DNA from: Halobacteriales archaeon YIM A00013
GTDB taxonomy: Archaea > Halobacteriota > Halobacteria > Halobacteriales > Haloarculaceae
DNA: 64,000 bases
Direction of reading: 5' to 3'
Assembly (NCBI GenBank): GCA_025041195.1
Contig: JAKCFM010000001.1
Coordinates: 1,364,001-1,428,000 of the forward strand
A model generated the notes under the pieces. The model was not told the origin of the DNA and made no database searches. It saw only the letters and a list, made by a program, of their open reading frames with translations. Position numbers and translations under genes: made by a program. Below are positions 7,626-17,281 of this stretch, piece after piece (within the stretch, counting starts at the first letter, position 1; each line of letters starts with the position of its first letter).

Positions 7626-8589
7626 TCCGCTCGCCCGTGGCGTCGCTCTCGACGACCGCATCAATCACGCGCATATTTCGAACGGCTTCGTTGCCGTCGG
7701 TCTCTGGCGGAACACCCTCCTCAATCGCCTCGGCGAACGCCGTAATTTCTCGGGCGTACTGATCGACCGGCTCGAATCCCTCGGTCTCGTGTTCACCATC
7801 GATGACGTACTCGATCGACACCGATGCGTCGGAATCGACATCGAAAGCGGTCTCCGTTCTGATCCAGCCGTTTTCGGCGTCAATCCGGTAGTACTGTTCC
7901 ATCTGTGAGTCGAATCCCGACTCCACCGTCGCCGTCGTGCCGTCGTCATATGCCAACACGGCCGTCATTTCGGTGTCGACGCCTGCGTCTCTCGAATCAG
8001 AGCGCCAACCGCTGACCGAAGTTGGCTCGCCCATGAACGTTCTGGCAGCGTTGATCGGGTAACAGCCCACATCCATCAGTGATCCACCAGCCAGCTCCGG
8101 TAAGAGACGGATGTCGTCCGGACGATCACGGAGCGGGAATTTGAACGCAGATTTGAACGACGTCAGTCGGCCCAATCTGCTATCAATAAGTTCACTGATC
8201 CGCTTCGTTCGAGGATGATACCGATACATGAACCCTTCCATCAGCACCACCCCCCGTTCGCTACAGTACTCAACGAGCTCGCGTGCGGTCTGAGCGTCCT
8301 CGGCAAGTGGTTTCTCACAGAGCACGTGCAATCCAGCATCCGCCGCCCGGCGAACCCACTCGCCATGCAGCGCGTTCGGGAGCGGAATGTACACCGCATC
8401 CAGTGTGTCGTCACTCACCAGTGCGTCGTAGCTGCCGTGGACCCCTGAAACGTCGAACTGCTCGGCAAGCGCACGTGCATCGTCCGCCGACCGCGAGCCA
8501 ATCGCACCGATCGAATGGTCCGTCGACTGAATCGCCGGTAACACTGATTTTCGACCAATCTTTGCCGTGCTGAGTACACCAATCTTCAT
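7615..8589 (-). CDS. Gfo/Idh/MocA-family oxidoreductase
   Basis: A 324-residue NAD(P)-dependent sugar or cyclitol dehydrogenase-like protein. It opens with a Rossmann start (MKIGVLSTAKIG) and carries the family hallmark CEKPLA near residue 97, followed by the MEGFMYRYHP and GGSLMDVGCYPI motifs typical of the C-terminal domain. The frame is open upstream, but ATG 8589 gives the correct Rossmann start. The substrate (for example a pentose or inositol) is unknown. It lies 46 bp downstream of the CBS-ParB gene on the same strand. Confidence 0.82.
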   Translation of the reverse strand: MKIGVLSTAKIGRKSVLPAIQSTDHSIGAIGSRSADDARALAEQFDVSGVHGSYDALVSDDTLDAVYIPLPNALHGEWVRRAADAGLHVLCEKPLAEDAQTARELVEYCSERGVVLMEGFMYRYHPRTKRISELIDSRLGRLTSFKSAFKFPLRDRPDDIRLLPELAGGSLMDVGCYPINAARTFMGEPTSVSGWRSDSRDAGVDTEMTAVLAYDDGTTATVESGFDSQMEQYYRIDAENGWIRTETAFDVDSDASVSIEYVIDGEHETEGFEPVDQYAREITAFAEAIEEGVPPETDGNEAVRNMRVIDAVVESDATGERITL

Positions 8590-8635
8590 ATGAATGCACA
8601 ATTGATGGACGGCGAAAAACCCACTGAGACGTTTC

Positions 8636-9445
8636 TTATTCGTCGTTAGATTGGAGTCTGGTGGTGGTCTCAATCAGTGGATGGTGCGCATAATCGACGA
8701 CCGTGATGTCGTCAATGCTCTCAAGTTCGTCTTTCCGTGCCGTCTCTGCCATGCCGAGTTCGACCGGCTCTTTGAGCTCAATCACGTAGGCATCCATCGA
8801 TTCAACGCCGACACGTTGGGCCGCTTTCACGCGGTGATGACCGTCCGCGAGCAACAGCCGTCGGCTGCCGTTGTCGATCACAACCAGCGGCTCTGCGAGG
8901 CCGTTTTCGAGCTCATAGATCCGACCTTCGAGCTCGTCGGTGTACACCTTCCCTTGTGTTGGAATCAGCGTGTCGAGATCGACCGTCCGGCGGACCTGTT
9001 GCATATCAACTCCATGAATGGTTTTCAAGGTCTGCACCAGCTTGTTCACTTTTCCGGGGGTTGCCCGCTCTATCTGACTCCGAACGACATCGGCGTTTGA
9101 GATAATACCGACGAGATGACCAGCATCGTCGACAACGGGGAGTTTCTGGATACCAGATCGAAGAATCACCCGGCCCGCATCGGTGATATCCATCTCCGGA
9201 TGAGCGACGATCAGATCCTCGTTCATCACCGTGAAAATCGGATCGTCATCACCAGCGAGCAAGAGATCGCGGGCCGTTATTATTCCCTGTACGTACCGGC
9301 CGTTACAGACAGGAAAGCCGCTGTGACCCTCATTTTCGGCAATGCGGCGGGCAACGTCCGCGACAAGTTCGTCCGGGCTCACCGTCGCTACCTCCCGGGT
9401 CATGTAATCTTTGACGCGCGGCTTCTGGCCCTCGGTATCGTCCAT
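8636..9445 (-). CDS. CBS-domain pair fused to a ParB/Srx-like domain
   Basis: A 269-residue protein with two CBS domains (about residues 11-66 and 70-125; motifs VKDYMTREVATVSPD, GIITARDLL, LVGIISNADVV). A ParB/sulfiredoxin-like domain follows (about 160-230) with the signature LLLADGHHRVKAAQ, DGHHR being at residues 201-205. CBS pairs bind adenine nucleotides. ParB/Srx folds bind or hydrolyse nucleoside triphosphates, and free-standing serine kinases of this fold exist. The fusion suggests nucleotide-sensing control of the ParB-like module, possibly a small-molecule kinase. It is transcribed with the upstream DHH protein (46 bp gap). Confidence 0.8.
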   Translation of the reverse strand: MDDTEGQKPRVKDYMTREVATVSPDELVADVARRIAENEGHSGFPVCNGRYVQGIITARDLLLAGDDDPIFTVMNEDLIVAHPEMDITDAGRVILRSGIQKLPVVDDAGHLVGIISNADVVRSQIERATPGKVNKLVQTLKTIHGVDMQQVRRTVDLDTLIPTQGKVYTDELEGRIYELENGLAEPLVVIDNGSRRLLLADGHHRVKAAQRVGVESMDAYVIELKEPVELGMAETARKDELESIDDITVVDYAHHPLIETTTRLQSNDE

Positions 9446-9490
9446 TAAATTCTGCTATGAAGCAACTGGGTAAATGGTTCACGGTCGTCA

Positions 9491-10960
9491 CTACCAGTAG
9501 ACGCTATCAGTGACGCCACTGTCGCGCTGCCAGGCCGGCCGTTCCCGTATCGTTTCGAAGAATCGTTCGTCGATAACAGTCTGAACGGTCTCAATGAGCA
9601 CATCCGCGTCATCATCGCCGTCGTTTTCGATCAAGCCAAGAAATCCGAGTGGAATCTGCGCGCCGGCCATATCGGCGTGTCCGCCGGCATCACCAATCTG
9701 ATCGAACGCGTTGCGAAGCGTTTCACCAACATCCAGTGGCGTCGACCGGGTGCGAGCAGAGGCGTAGATCACGTTATCTCTGATGCCATACACCATGGTT
9801 GTTGTGACGCCCTCGATATCGAGCAGCCGATCCGACGCCTGCGCGATTGCATCGCGCTCACGGAACTGACCGACACAGCTCGTCAACACCGACCCTTCGA
9901 CGGTCCGATTCCGAATTGCCCGCCCGATCGTTGCGAACGTCTCTGCTGTCATCCGGGGGGATTCGACCTGGGCTAACACCTCCATATCAGCGTACGGGAT
10001 GAGATACGCTGCCGCCTCGAAATCATCCACTGCGATTTCACGGCTGAACTGCTTCGTGTCGACCCAGATTCCAAACAACAGCCCGGTCGTGATAGGCGTT
10101 GGCGGAACGATATCAAGCCGTTGGAAGTAATCAACAAGCAGTGTGCTAGTTGCCCCGACGTCACTCCGGAGATCGACAAAGCGCGCCTCAACAGGTTTTC
10201 GTGGCGGGTGATGATCGACGACAATATCGATTGGTCGCTCCTTTTCGAGCTGATCGTTGACACCGGGACGAGCGTGATCGACGAGGGCAATCGCATCGTA
10301 GTCGTCGATATCGAACGATTCGTCGTCGAAATGCAGTAGCTCGTACTCAAGAAGGTTTACGAGCGCACGGTTTTCTTGATGGGTGATATCACCAGCATAA
10401 CAGGCATCCGCCGGACAGTTGACCCGATCGGCGAGCGCAACGAGCGCAAGTGCACTCGCGATCGCGTCAGGGTCTGGATTGTCATGCATTACGACGGCCA
10501 GTTTTCCGTCAATCTCGCGCAATGCTCGATGAAGCTGTCGGACACGGTGGCCCTGTCTGCCTGCAGACGCAAGCACCTGTTCGGCGATTGCACCCCCGGG
10601 ATCAATCACCCGATCGGCAACGGATTTGAGCTGTTCGGTGTGATCTGTGCTCGGAACGCGTCCGAGATAGGCGACGAGCAGCGCATCTGGAAACGCGGTC
10701 CGCGCCGCGCGTGCAGCTCGATAGTTCGTCGCCCCATCTCCGCTCGCAACAATAATCGATTCTGCTGGAGGGTCGATTACCGTCTTGAGTGTCTCTGCAG
10801 CGTACTCCGGAACGTGGACCGTCGGAATGCCATCACCGCGGAGCGTCTCCGCGTGATCGCCATCCGTAACGACGACCTGCAGCTCTCCAGGTCGATCGAC
10901 GAGTGAATCAACCAGCAGCTGCCCGAGTGAGTCACACCCAAGCACCAGCCGGGTAACCAT
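9491..10960 (-). CDS. TrkA-N (RCK) plus DHH/DHHA1 phosphoesterase-like protein
   Basis: A 489-residue protein with three modules: an N-terminal TrkA-N/RCK nucleotide-binding fold (about 1-120), a DHH phosphoesterase domain (about 150-330) and a DHHA1 domain at the end (GGHADMAGAQIPLG). The metal-binding motifs are complete: H159-x3-D163-x-D165 (HDNPDPDAIAS), D228 in LVDHA and D249-H250-H251. Members of this superfamily hydrolyse phosphodiesters such as cyclic dinucleotides or nanoRNA. ATG 10960 was chosen because it starts directly with the RCK strand VTRLVLGCDS. A degenerate paralogue lies at 35601-37049. Confidence 0.82.
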   Translation of the reverse strand: MVTRLVLGCDSLGQLLVDSLVDRPGELQVVVTDGDHAETLRGDGIPTVHVPEYAAETLKTVIDPPAESIIVASGDGATNYRAARAARTAFPDALLVAYLGRVPSTDHTEQLKSVADRVIDPGGAIAEQVLASAGRQGHRVRQLHRALREIDGKLAVVMHDNPDPDAIASALALVALADRVNCPADACYAGDITHQENRALVNLLEYELLHFDDESFDIDDYDAIALVDHARPGVNDQLEKERPIDIVVDHHPPRKPVEARFVDLRSDVGATSTLLVDYFQRLDIVPPTPITTGLLFGIWVDTKQFSREIAVDDFEAAAYLIPYADMEVLAQVESPRMTAETFATIGRAIRNRTVEGSVLTSCVGQFRERDAIAQASDRLLDIEGVTTTMVYGIRDNVIYASARTRSTPLDVGETLRNAFDQIGDAGGHADMAGAQIPLGFLGLIENDGDDDADVLIETVQTVIDERFFETIRERPAWQRDSGVTDSVYW

Positions 10961-11043
10961 ATCACGTATTGTGGTTTGGGCCGGTAAATACTTCCTCTTT
11001 CGAGAGGCAGCCAAAAAATCGGATAGAATCGGTGCGAAACCGC

Positions 11044-12540
11044 TTAGAAGAGCGCGTTCGACGCCAGCTGCGCCGGATCAGTGAACAGCGCAAGCCCTGG
11101 AAGCAACAGCACCGTCACGACTGCGGCAACGACTACTGCTGCGTAGAGCCCAGTTGGGTACTCTTCGATCGTGCGCCCCGGAACTGGATCTTCGATCCAC
11201 ATAGCCTTGATGACGCGCGCATAGATGAACACCGACAGCGCGCTGTTGACGATGAGGGCGGCGGCGAGCAGATACGACGATGTAAGCACGGTCCCGAGAA
11301 GCAGGAAGTATTTCGAGACGAAGCCACCACCGAACGGCAGCCCAGCAAGGCTGACCAGAAACAGCGACATCGCCGTGCAGGCGACGGGTGCCTCTTTTGC
11401 AAGCCCGTTGAAATCTTCGAACCGACGACCGATTCCCCACTGTTCTGCCAGTGCGATGAAGAGGAATGCACCCGTGTTCATAAAGCCATACACGAGCAGG
11501 TGTAGCATTCCCGCTCCGACGAGCAGTTGATCCGCTGCGCCGGTGAGCGCACCGAGTGCGATCAGCGCGTAGCCCGCGTGTGCGATCGATGAGTACGCGA
11601 GCATCCGTTTGACCTCTTCCTGGGTGGCAGCGGCGAACGTTCCGAGCGTCATGGTGATGAGTGCGAGTACTTGGAATGCGAGCACCCAGTCGACCCCTGC
11701 AACTGCCGACGTTGGGAACGCCGTCAGGAACACGCGGAACGCCAACACGAAGCCGGCTGCCTTCGACGCGGAGGAGAGAAATCCAGCGATCGGTGCTGGT
11801 GCGCCCTCGTAGGCCTCCGGTGCCCAGAAGTGGAACGGCACGGAGGCCGTCTTGAACGCGACGCCACCGAGAATCATCACGATACCGATGCCGAGCACGC
11901 CCGTCAGACTGCCGTCGATACCAGCATCGAGAACGGTTGCGATCTCTGCGAGCGTGAGCGTTCCCGTAACGGCGTAGACCAGACTGATCCCATAGAGGAA
12001 CACCGCCGAGGAGAGACCGCCAATGAGGAGATATTTCAGCGCGCCTTCTGCGCTACCGCGGTTATCCTTGAGATACGCTACGAGCGCATACGATGGGAGC
12101 GAAGCAAGTTCGAGACTCACGAACGCCGTCACGAGACTGTTTGCGCTTGCCAGCATCGTCATCCCGGTCGCCGCTAGCACAACCAGCGCGTAGTATTCGC
12201 CCTGGTTTGGCCGGTCGGCGATGTAATCGTGACTCGCCAGTGCGACGAGTGCCGTCACGCTCGTGAAGATGACGGTGAAAAACAGGCTCATCCCATCCAC
12301 AATCAGCTGGCCATCGAACAGCGTCGCCGCTTCGGGCGATAAGAACAGCTGTGCGCCAGCAACGAGCAGCGACGCGAGTGAGCCGGCAATCGTGACCGTC
12401 GCCAGCAGCGTGTTCGACTGCTCATTCGGCCAGATCGTATCGACGAGCAACACCAACAGCGCGGTCACGCCGAGCAACAGCGCCGGGACGAGTGGCTGAT
12501 AGCCACCAAGCCCGAGGGCAGCTGAGACGGGGTCAGTCAT
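11044..12540 (-). CDS. nuoN: NADH-quinone oxidoreductase-like subunit N
   Basis: A 498-residue polytopic membrane protein, one of three antiporter-like proton-channel subunits of the complex I membrane arm. It shows about 14 hydrophobic segments and the conserved lysine-bearing segments, including FKTASVPFHFWAPEAYEGAP with the internal channel and VKRMLAYSSIAHAGY. It is last in the nuoJ1-J2-K-L-M-N run and overlaps nuoM by 4 bp. In haloarchaea the electron donor to this complex is not settled, because the NADH-binding subunits NuoE/F/G are usually absent. Confidence 0.92.
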   Translation of the reverse strand: MTDPVSAALGLGGYQPLVPALLLGVTALLVLLVDTIWPNEQSNTLLATVTIAGSLASLLVAGAQLFLSPEAATLFDGQLIVDGMSLFFTVIFTSVTALVALASHDYIADRPNQGEYYALVVLAATGMTMLASANSLVTAFVSLELASLPSYALVAYLKDNRGSAEGALKYLLIGGLSSAVFLYGISLVYAVTGTLTLAEIATVLDAGIDGSLTGVLGIGIVMILGGVAFKTASVPFHFWAPEAYEGAPAPIAGFLSSASKAAGFVLAFRVFLTAFPTSAVAGVDWVLAFQVLALITMTLGTFAAATQEEVKRMLAYSSIAHAGYALIALGALTGAADQLLVGAGMLHLLVYGFMNTGAFLFIALAEQWGIGRRFEDFNGLAKEAPVACTAMSLFLVSLAGLPFGGGFVSKYFLLLGTVLTSSYLLAAALIVNSALSVFIYARVIKAMWIEDPVPGRTIEEYPTGLYAAVVVAAVVTVLLLPGLALFTDPAQLASNALF

Positions 12541-14123
12541 CGGACAACACCTCCAATCGTGGACGCCACATCACGCAGCTCCATCGAACCCATGGCCGCG
12601 TGCTGGGTGTGTGTCAGTTCAGTCATCGGTGTGACGGCATCCTGGATCATGCCGAAGATCAGCTCCGGTGCGGAGCCAAGCGCGATGATGAGGACGATCA
12701 ACACGACGAGCGGCGCAATGTCGTGTGGTTTTGCGCGTGTGATCTCGTAATCGGTCGCCACGCGGAATGAACCGAACAGCGTCCGCTGCATCGCGAACAG
12801 ATAGTAGCCGGCGACGATGACGATGCCGAACATCGCGATCGCCGTCAGTAGCTGTGCGTGTGGGAACGTGGCCGAAAAGCCGCCGCTGAACACCATAAAC
12901 TCGGCGACGAACCCGGACATGAGCGGGAGGCCCATGTAGGCGAACGAACCGGCGACCATCGCACCGGCCGTGATCGGCATCCGGTCTGCCAGGCCGCTCA
13001 TATCGCCGACCATCCGCGTGTGCGTCGTGTTATAGATGACGCCAACACAGAGGAACAACAGCCCGGAGATCAGGCCGTGGCTGATCATCTGGAACGTTGC
13101 GCCTCCGAGCCCGTACAGATTGAACGCCACGAGCCCGAGAATGACATAGCCCATCGATGAAACCGACGAGTACGCGACAATCCGTTTGAGATCCTGCTGT
13201 GCAAGCGCGAGCAGCGCTCCATAGAGTACTGAGACGACCGCAATCGCGACCAGCACGAGTGCGTAGTCGGCGGCCACCTCCGGGAGGAGCGTGAAGTTGA
13301 ACCGGAGCAGGGCGTACGTACCCATCTTCAATAGCACACCAGCCAGAATGACCGACACCGGCGTTGGCGCTTCAACGTGGGCGTCAGGCAGCCAGGTGTG
13401 CACCGGAACGACCGGCACCTTCACCGCAAAGCCGGCGAACATCGCGAAGAAGGCGACCACTTTCACCTGCTGTGGCGAAAGGCCGCCGACCGAAGAGACC
13501 GAACCAGTCGCGAGCTGCTGTGCGAGTTCGGGCAGTCCGAGCGACGTGACGCCCGAACCCATCACGAGCAGGAAAAAGCCGACGAACATCACCAGCGAGG
13601 CGACGTTCGTGTAGACGAAGAACTTGATCGCGGCGTACTTTCTGCGGGGACCGCCCCAGACGCCAATGAGGAAGTACATCGGCACGAGCACGGCCTCCCA
13701 AAAGATGAACCAGACGAAAAAGTCCAGCGCACCGAACACGCCGATGAGGCTGCCCTCAAGCAGCAACATTAACCCGTAGAACTGGGATTTGCGCTCGTTG
13801 ATCGGGGTCCACGCGCTCAAGATGGCGAGACTCGTGAGGATCGTCGAGAGCACGATCAACGGCATACTGATGCCGTCGAGGCCGACGTGCCACGACAGAT
13901 CGTACGGCCCAAGCGAGAGCCAGTGGGCGTTCGTCTCAAACGCCAGTTTGCCGCCCTCAAGCAGGGCGTTGCCGGCGCCATCGAACGCCGAGAACATGTA
14001 CAGACTGACCGCGATTGCCACGACGCTGATACCGAACGAGAGCCGTGGTGCGTATCGGTCGGGCAGCAAGAAGACACCGACCGAACCCAGCAGACAGACT
14101 GCGATGAGCAGTTCAATCAGCAT
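12537..14123 (-). CDS. nuoM: NADH-quinone oxidoreductase-like subunit M
   Basis: A 528-residue antiporter-like membrane subunit that pumps protons in the complex I membrane arm. Recognisable motifs are HVGLDGISMPLIVLS, FKVPVVP-like (AVKVPVVPVHTWLPDAHVEAPTPVSV) and LKRIVAYSSVSSMGYV, with about 14 membrane segments. It sits immediately after nuoL (stop and start abut at 14123/14124) and overlaps nuoN by 4 bp, which indicates one operon. Confidence 0.93.
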   Translation of the reverse strand: MLIELLIAVCLLGSVGVFLLPDRYAPRLSFGISVVAIAVSLYMFSAFDGAGNALLEGGKLAFETNAHWLSLGPYDLSWHVGLDGISMPLIVLSTILTSLAILSAWTPINERKSQFYGLMLLLEGSLIGVFGALDFFVWFIFWEAVLVPMYFLIGVWGGPRRKYAAIKFFVYTNVASLVMFVGFFLLVMGSGVTSLGLPELAQQLATGSVSSVGGLSPQQVKVVAFFAMFAGFAVKVPVVPVHTWLPDAHVEAPTPVSVILAGVLLKMGTYALLRFNFTLLPEVAADYALVLVAIAVVSVLYGALLALAQQDLKRIVAYSSVSSMGYVILGLVAFNLYGLGGATFQMISHGLISGLLFLCVGVIYNTTHTRMVGDMSGLADRMPITAGAMVAGSFAYMGLPLMSGFVAEFMVFSGGFSATFPHAQLLTAIAMFGIVIVAGYYLFAMQRTLFGSFRVATDYEITRAKPHDIAPLVVLIVLIIALGSAPELIFGMIQDAVTPMTELTHTQHAAMGSMELRDVASTIGGVVR

Positions 14124-16154
14124 TCAGAACCACCCCCCGAGCAGTCCCATCGCAACGAGCAACACGACCAGACCGACCGTGAGCAACGCCGCGTAGTTCG
14201 TCACGACGCCAGTCTGGATCCTCCGGACGCGCTCGCCAGCAAACAGCGAGACGCTAGAGACGCCATTGACTGCACCGTCGATGACGCCCTGGTCGAACGT
14301 ATTCGCTGCGCGTGCCACGTTCGCCGTGAGCCCTTCAGCGAGCCATACCTGATATTCGTCCTGGTAGTAATTGTTGAACAACACCGTCTTGATCGATCCG
14401 AGTTTGTCCGTGTGTTCCTCCGGGGACGGCACGTTGTAGAGCACGTGCGCCACGGCGACGCCTGCGAGCGCGAGCCCGAGCGAGAGCGCACCGGAGCCAA
14501 GCATGAGGCCCGTCGAGTTCTCGACGTGGTGGACGCCGCTCACCTCGGTAAGGAGATGGTGATAATGCTCGACGGTCAGCAGCTCGCCGCCGTTTTCGAA
14601 CCAGTGGTGGAGATACGTCAGATCCATACCGGTCAGCTTTGCGAGCGGGGCCATGTTGATGAGCCCGACGACGACCGCGAGCGCACCGAGCACCACCAGC
14701 GGCGCTTTCATGTTCCAGCCGTACTGGTGTGGACTCTCCGCAATGTTCGTCCGTGGCTCACCGTGGAAGGTGAGAAACACCATCCGGAAGGTGTAGAATC
14801 CGGTGAAAAACACCGCGATCAGCCCCATGGCGTAGGCAGCCATGAATACCGGATCGTTGAGGCCGAGTCGCAGTGCCTCATACAGCACCTCGTCTTTCGA
14901 CCAGAAGCCACTGAACGGAATGATGCCCGCGAGCGCGAGCGACCCGGCGAGGAACGTGTAGTACGTAACCGGGAGTTCGTTTTTGAGACCGCCCATCTTC
15001 CACATGTCCTCATCGTGGTGCATTGCGACGATCACCGCACCAGCGCCGAGGAACAACAGCGCCTTGAACACCGCGTGGGTGGTGAGATGGAAGACACCAG
15101 CCACGTAGCCACCCGCACCCAGTGCGAGCATCATATACCCGTACTGAGAGATGGTGGAGTAGGCCAGCACCTGTTTGATCTCCCGTTTGACGACGCCCAT
15201 GGTGGCCGCAAACAGCGCGGTAAAACCACCGACGAAGGCGATAATAGCCAACGCCGTCGGACTGAGCGCGTAAAAGCCGTACATCCGTGCGACGAGATAG
15301 ACACCCGCCGCAACCATCGTCGCTGCGTGAATCAGCGCACTGACGGGCGTTGGGCCTTCCATTGCGTCGGGAAGCCACGTGTGGAGTGGGAACTGTGCGG
15401 ATTTGCCCATCACGCCGCCGAGGACGAGCAGTGCAAGGATGGTGAACCACGTCTGTGGATCGAAGCCGAACGTGTGGACGTGGTCGGCCGACCCGGTGAG
15501 TGCGTGCTCAGCAAGTGCCGGGAAGCTTTCTGTGCCACCCGTTCCGATAAATGCTGAGGTTCCAAACGTTGCCAGAATCCCGACAACGCCGATGAGGAAG
15601 AAATAATCACCAAATCGGGTGACGATAAACGCCTTTTTCGCCGCCGACGGTGGTGCATCCTCACGGAACCAGAAGCCAATCAGCAGATACGAGCAGAGCC
15701 CGACCAGCTCAAAGAACATGAAGGCCATGAACAGGTTCGAGGCCATCACGAACGAGAGCATGCTGAAGCTAAAGAGGCTTAGTCCAGCGTAGTAGCGCGG
15801 GAGGCCGGTCTCGCCTTCGTCGTTCATATAGCCGAGCGAGAAGACGAACACCAAAAACGAGATGAGCGTCACGATCAGCAACATCAGCGCCGAGAGCTGA
15901 TCGATCAGAATCCCGAGTTCGAGTGAAAACGGCTCTGCCACTGCCACGAGCGTGTGCAGGTGTTCAGTGTGTGGTTCGCCGTTGCCCATGACGGTGAAAT
16001 ACGTCCAGATTGCGAGCAACAGCGAGCCGGCGGTTGCCGTGATTCCGGCCAGCGCGCCTTTCTTCGGCATATATCGCCCGAAGAACAGGGCGATCACGAA
16101 CGATACGAACGGTAATGCGGCGATCGCTGGTGCGAATTCCAATGGTCCTGCCAT
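14124..16154 (-). CDS. nuoL: NADH-quinone oxidoreductase-like subunit L
   Basis: A 676-residue protein, the largest antiporter-like subunit, at the distal end of the complex I membrane arm. It has the typical ILIDQLSALMLLIVT start, AQFPLHTWLPDAMEGPTPVSALIHAATMVAAG-region motifs (about residues 225-260) and REIKQVLAYSTISQYGYM. Its C-terminal extension fits the lateral helix that spans the arm. It lies 3 bp after nuoK and abuts nuoM. Length is normal for the family. Confidence 0.94.
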   Translation of the reverse strand: MAGPLEFAPAIAALPFVSFVIALFFGRYMPKKGALAGITATAGSLLLAIWTYFTVMGNGEPHTEHLHTLVAVAEPFSLELGILIDQLSALMLLIVTLISFLVFVFSLGYMNDEGETGLPRYYAGLSLFSFSMLSFVMASNLFMAFMFFELVGLCSYLLIGFWFREDAPPSAAKKAFIVTRFGDYFFLIGVVGILATFGTSAFIGTGGTESFPALAEHALTGSADHVHTFGFDPQTWFTILALLVLGGVMGKSAQFPLHTWLPDAMEGPTPVSALIHAATMVAAGVYLVARMYGFYALSPTALAIIAFVGGFTALFAATMGVVKREIKQVLAYSTISQYGYMMLALGAGGYVAGVFHLTTHAVFKALLFLGAGAVIVAMHHDEDMWKMGGLKNELPVTYYTFLAGSLALAGIIPFSGFWSKDEVLYEALRLGLNDPVFMAAYAMGLIAVFFTGFYTFRMVFLTFHGEPRTNIAESPHQYGWNMKAPLVVLGALAVVVGLINMAPLAKLTGMDLTYLHHWFENGGELLTVEHYHHLLTEVSGVHHVENSTGLMLGSGALSLGLALAGVAVAHVLYNVPSPEEHTDKLGSIKTVLFNNYYQDEYQVWLAEGLTANVARAANTFDQGVIDGAVNGVSSVSLFAGERVRRIQTGVVTNYAALLTVGLVVLLVAMGLLGGWF

Positions 16155-16157
16155 ATC

Positions 16158-16460
16158 TTACCACCTCATCGAAGTTGCCGTGGTAACGTCCACGTCGTCG
16201 AAGTTCCGATAGAGCACCAGAATGATACCGATGCCAACGGCGACCTCGGCCGCGGCCAGTGCCATGGTGAACAGGCTAAACACCTGTCCCGAAAGGTTGC
16301 CGTGCTGTGCGGAGAACGCGACGAGGTTGATGTTCGCCGCGTTCAACATGAGCTCGATGCTCATCAGGAAGATCAGTGCGTTACGACGGGTGAGGATGCC
16401 GAACAGGCCGATACAGAACACGGCCGCCGACAGCAACAGATAGTACTTGGCTGCGATCAT
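16158..16460 (-). CDS. nuoK: NADH-quinone oxidoreductase-like subunit K
   Basis: A 100-residue, three-helix membrane subunit of complex I. It has the conserved ALIFLMSIELMLNAANINLVAFS region, whose glutamates lie in the proton path, and AAEVAVGIGIILVLYRN near the end. Its start overlaps the stop of nuoJ2 by 4 bp. Confidence 0.93.
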   Translation of the reverse strand: MIAAKYYLLLSAAVFCIGLFGILTRRNALIFLMSIELMLNAANINLVAFSAQHGNLSGQVFSLFTMALAAAEVAVGIGIILVLYRNFDDVDVTTATSMRW

Positions 16461-16786
16461 CGATCATCACCCCGTCCGCCGTCGGTCCGGACCGACCCAC
16501 TCGAGTCGTTGCCTTCGCGACGCGCAAGCATGACCGCGCCGACGAGTGCCGCCACGAGGACGACATCGATGATTTCGAACGCGACGAGGAAATTCGCCGA
16601 TGGTATCGACGGTTCGAGCGCGAACATTGCCATGCCGATCGATCGGAGAACCGAACCCTCACCGAATCCCGCGGGCGCTGGGAAATTCCCCTGCAGGAAC
16701 ACGGCCGCCATCACGGTAAACAGCGCCACGGCAGCCAGTCCCGGCAACAGGTGCGATCCGAGCTTCAATCGTGGTCGTGTCGTCAT
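16457..16786 (-). CDS. nuoJ2: complex I subunit J, C-terminal half (split nuoJ)
   Basis: A 109-residue protein with two or three hydrophobic segments that represents the second half of NuoJ. In haloarchaea nuoJ is commonly split into J1 and J2. It ends in VLVAALVGAVMLARREGND, the typical end of NuoJ. It overlaps J1 and K by 4 bp each, so the three are translationally coupled. Confidence 0.82.
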   Translation of the reverse strand: MTTRPRLKLGSHLLPGLAAVALFTVMAAVFLQGNFPAPAGFGEGSVLRSIGMAMFALEPSIPSANFLVAFEIIDVVLVAALVGAVMLARREGNDSSGSVRTDGGRGDDR

Positions 16787-17055
16787 TGTCCCACCTCGAC
16801 AGCGGGATCGTCACGGGTGAGCATCACGGCGAACGTGATGAGAACCAACACTCCCCCGACGTACACGAGTATCTGCATCGTACCGATGAATGCCGCCTGT
16901 GTCATGACGTAATGTACTGCTACCGAAAGAAGTGCGACTCCGAGTAGGAGCGCAGAATGCCACACGTCACGAACGAGAACAACCCCCAGGCTACTCCCGA
17001 TCGTGATTGCGGCAAACAGCACAAACGCCAGTAACTCGTACGGTGCTCCTGCCAT
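16783..17055 (-). CDS. nuoJ1: complex I subunit J, N-terminal half (split nuoJ)
   Basis: A 90-residue protein with three hydrophobic segments and the NuoJ motif FIGTMQILVYVGGVLVLITFAVML. It is the first gene of the run. Only 252 bp separate it from a divergent gene, so nuoA, B, CD, H and I, which normally precede J in haloarchaea, are not here. A short reverse-strand open frame (17065-17208), ending 9 bases before this ATG, could be the tail of a lost upstream gene but has no recognised homology. Confidence 0.85.
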   Translation of the reverse strand: MAGAPYELLAFVLFAAITIGSSLGVVLVRDVWHSALLLGVALLSVAVHYVMTQAAFIGTMQILVYVGGVLVLITFAVMLTRDDPAVEVGQ

Positions 17056-17281
17056 TAGTGTCCCTCATGTTGGCTTCCCTTTGAAGATTTCGAGAACGTA
17101 TTGTGAGCTTTGGCCCCTGAGCACCCGAGCCATCAGCAAAATCGGATATGTTCTGGTATCAATTTTTGTTACGGTCGGCGTGCGACACCAACTCACACCA
17201 CCCGCGGTTCACCACCTGTCGCGACGCTTACCAGTCTTGCGCGTGACTGTGAGGGGATGTCACGCATTGGTGACAGATCAA

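Noticed and set aside
13887-15557. Very long forward frame (556 codons) across nuoM and nuoL
   Set aside because: It is antisense to two well-conserved genes, is His/Arg/Glu-rich without structure, and results from biased codon use of the real genes.
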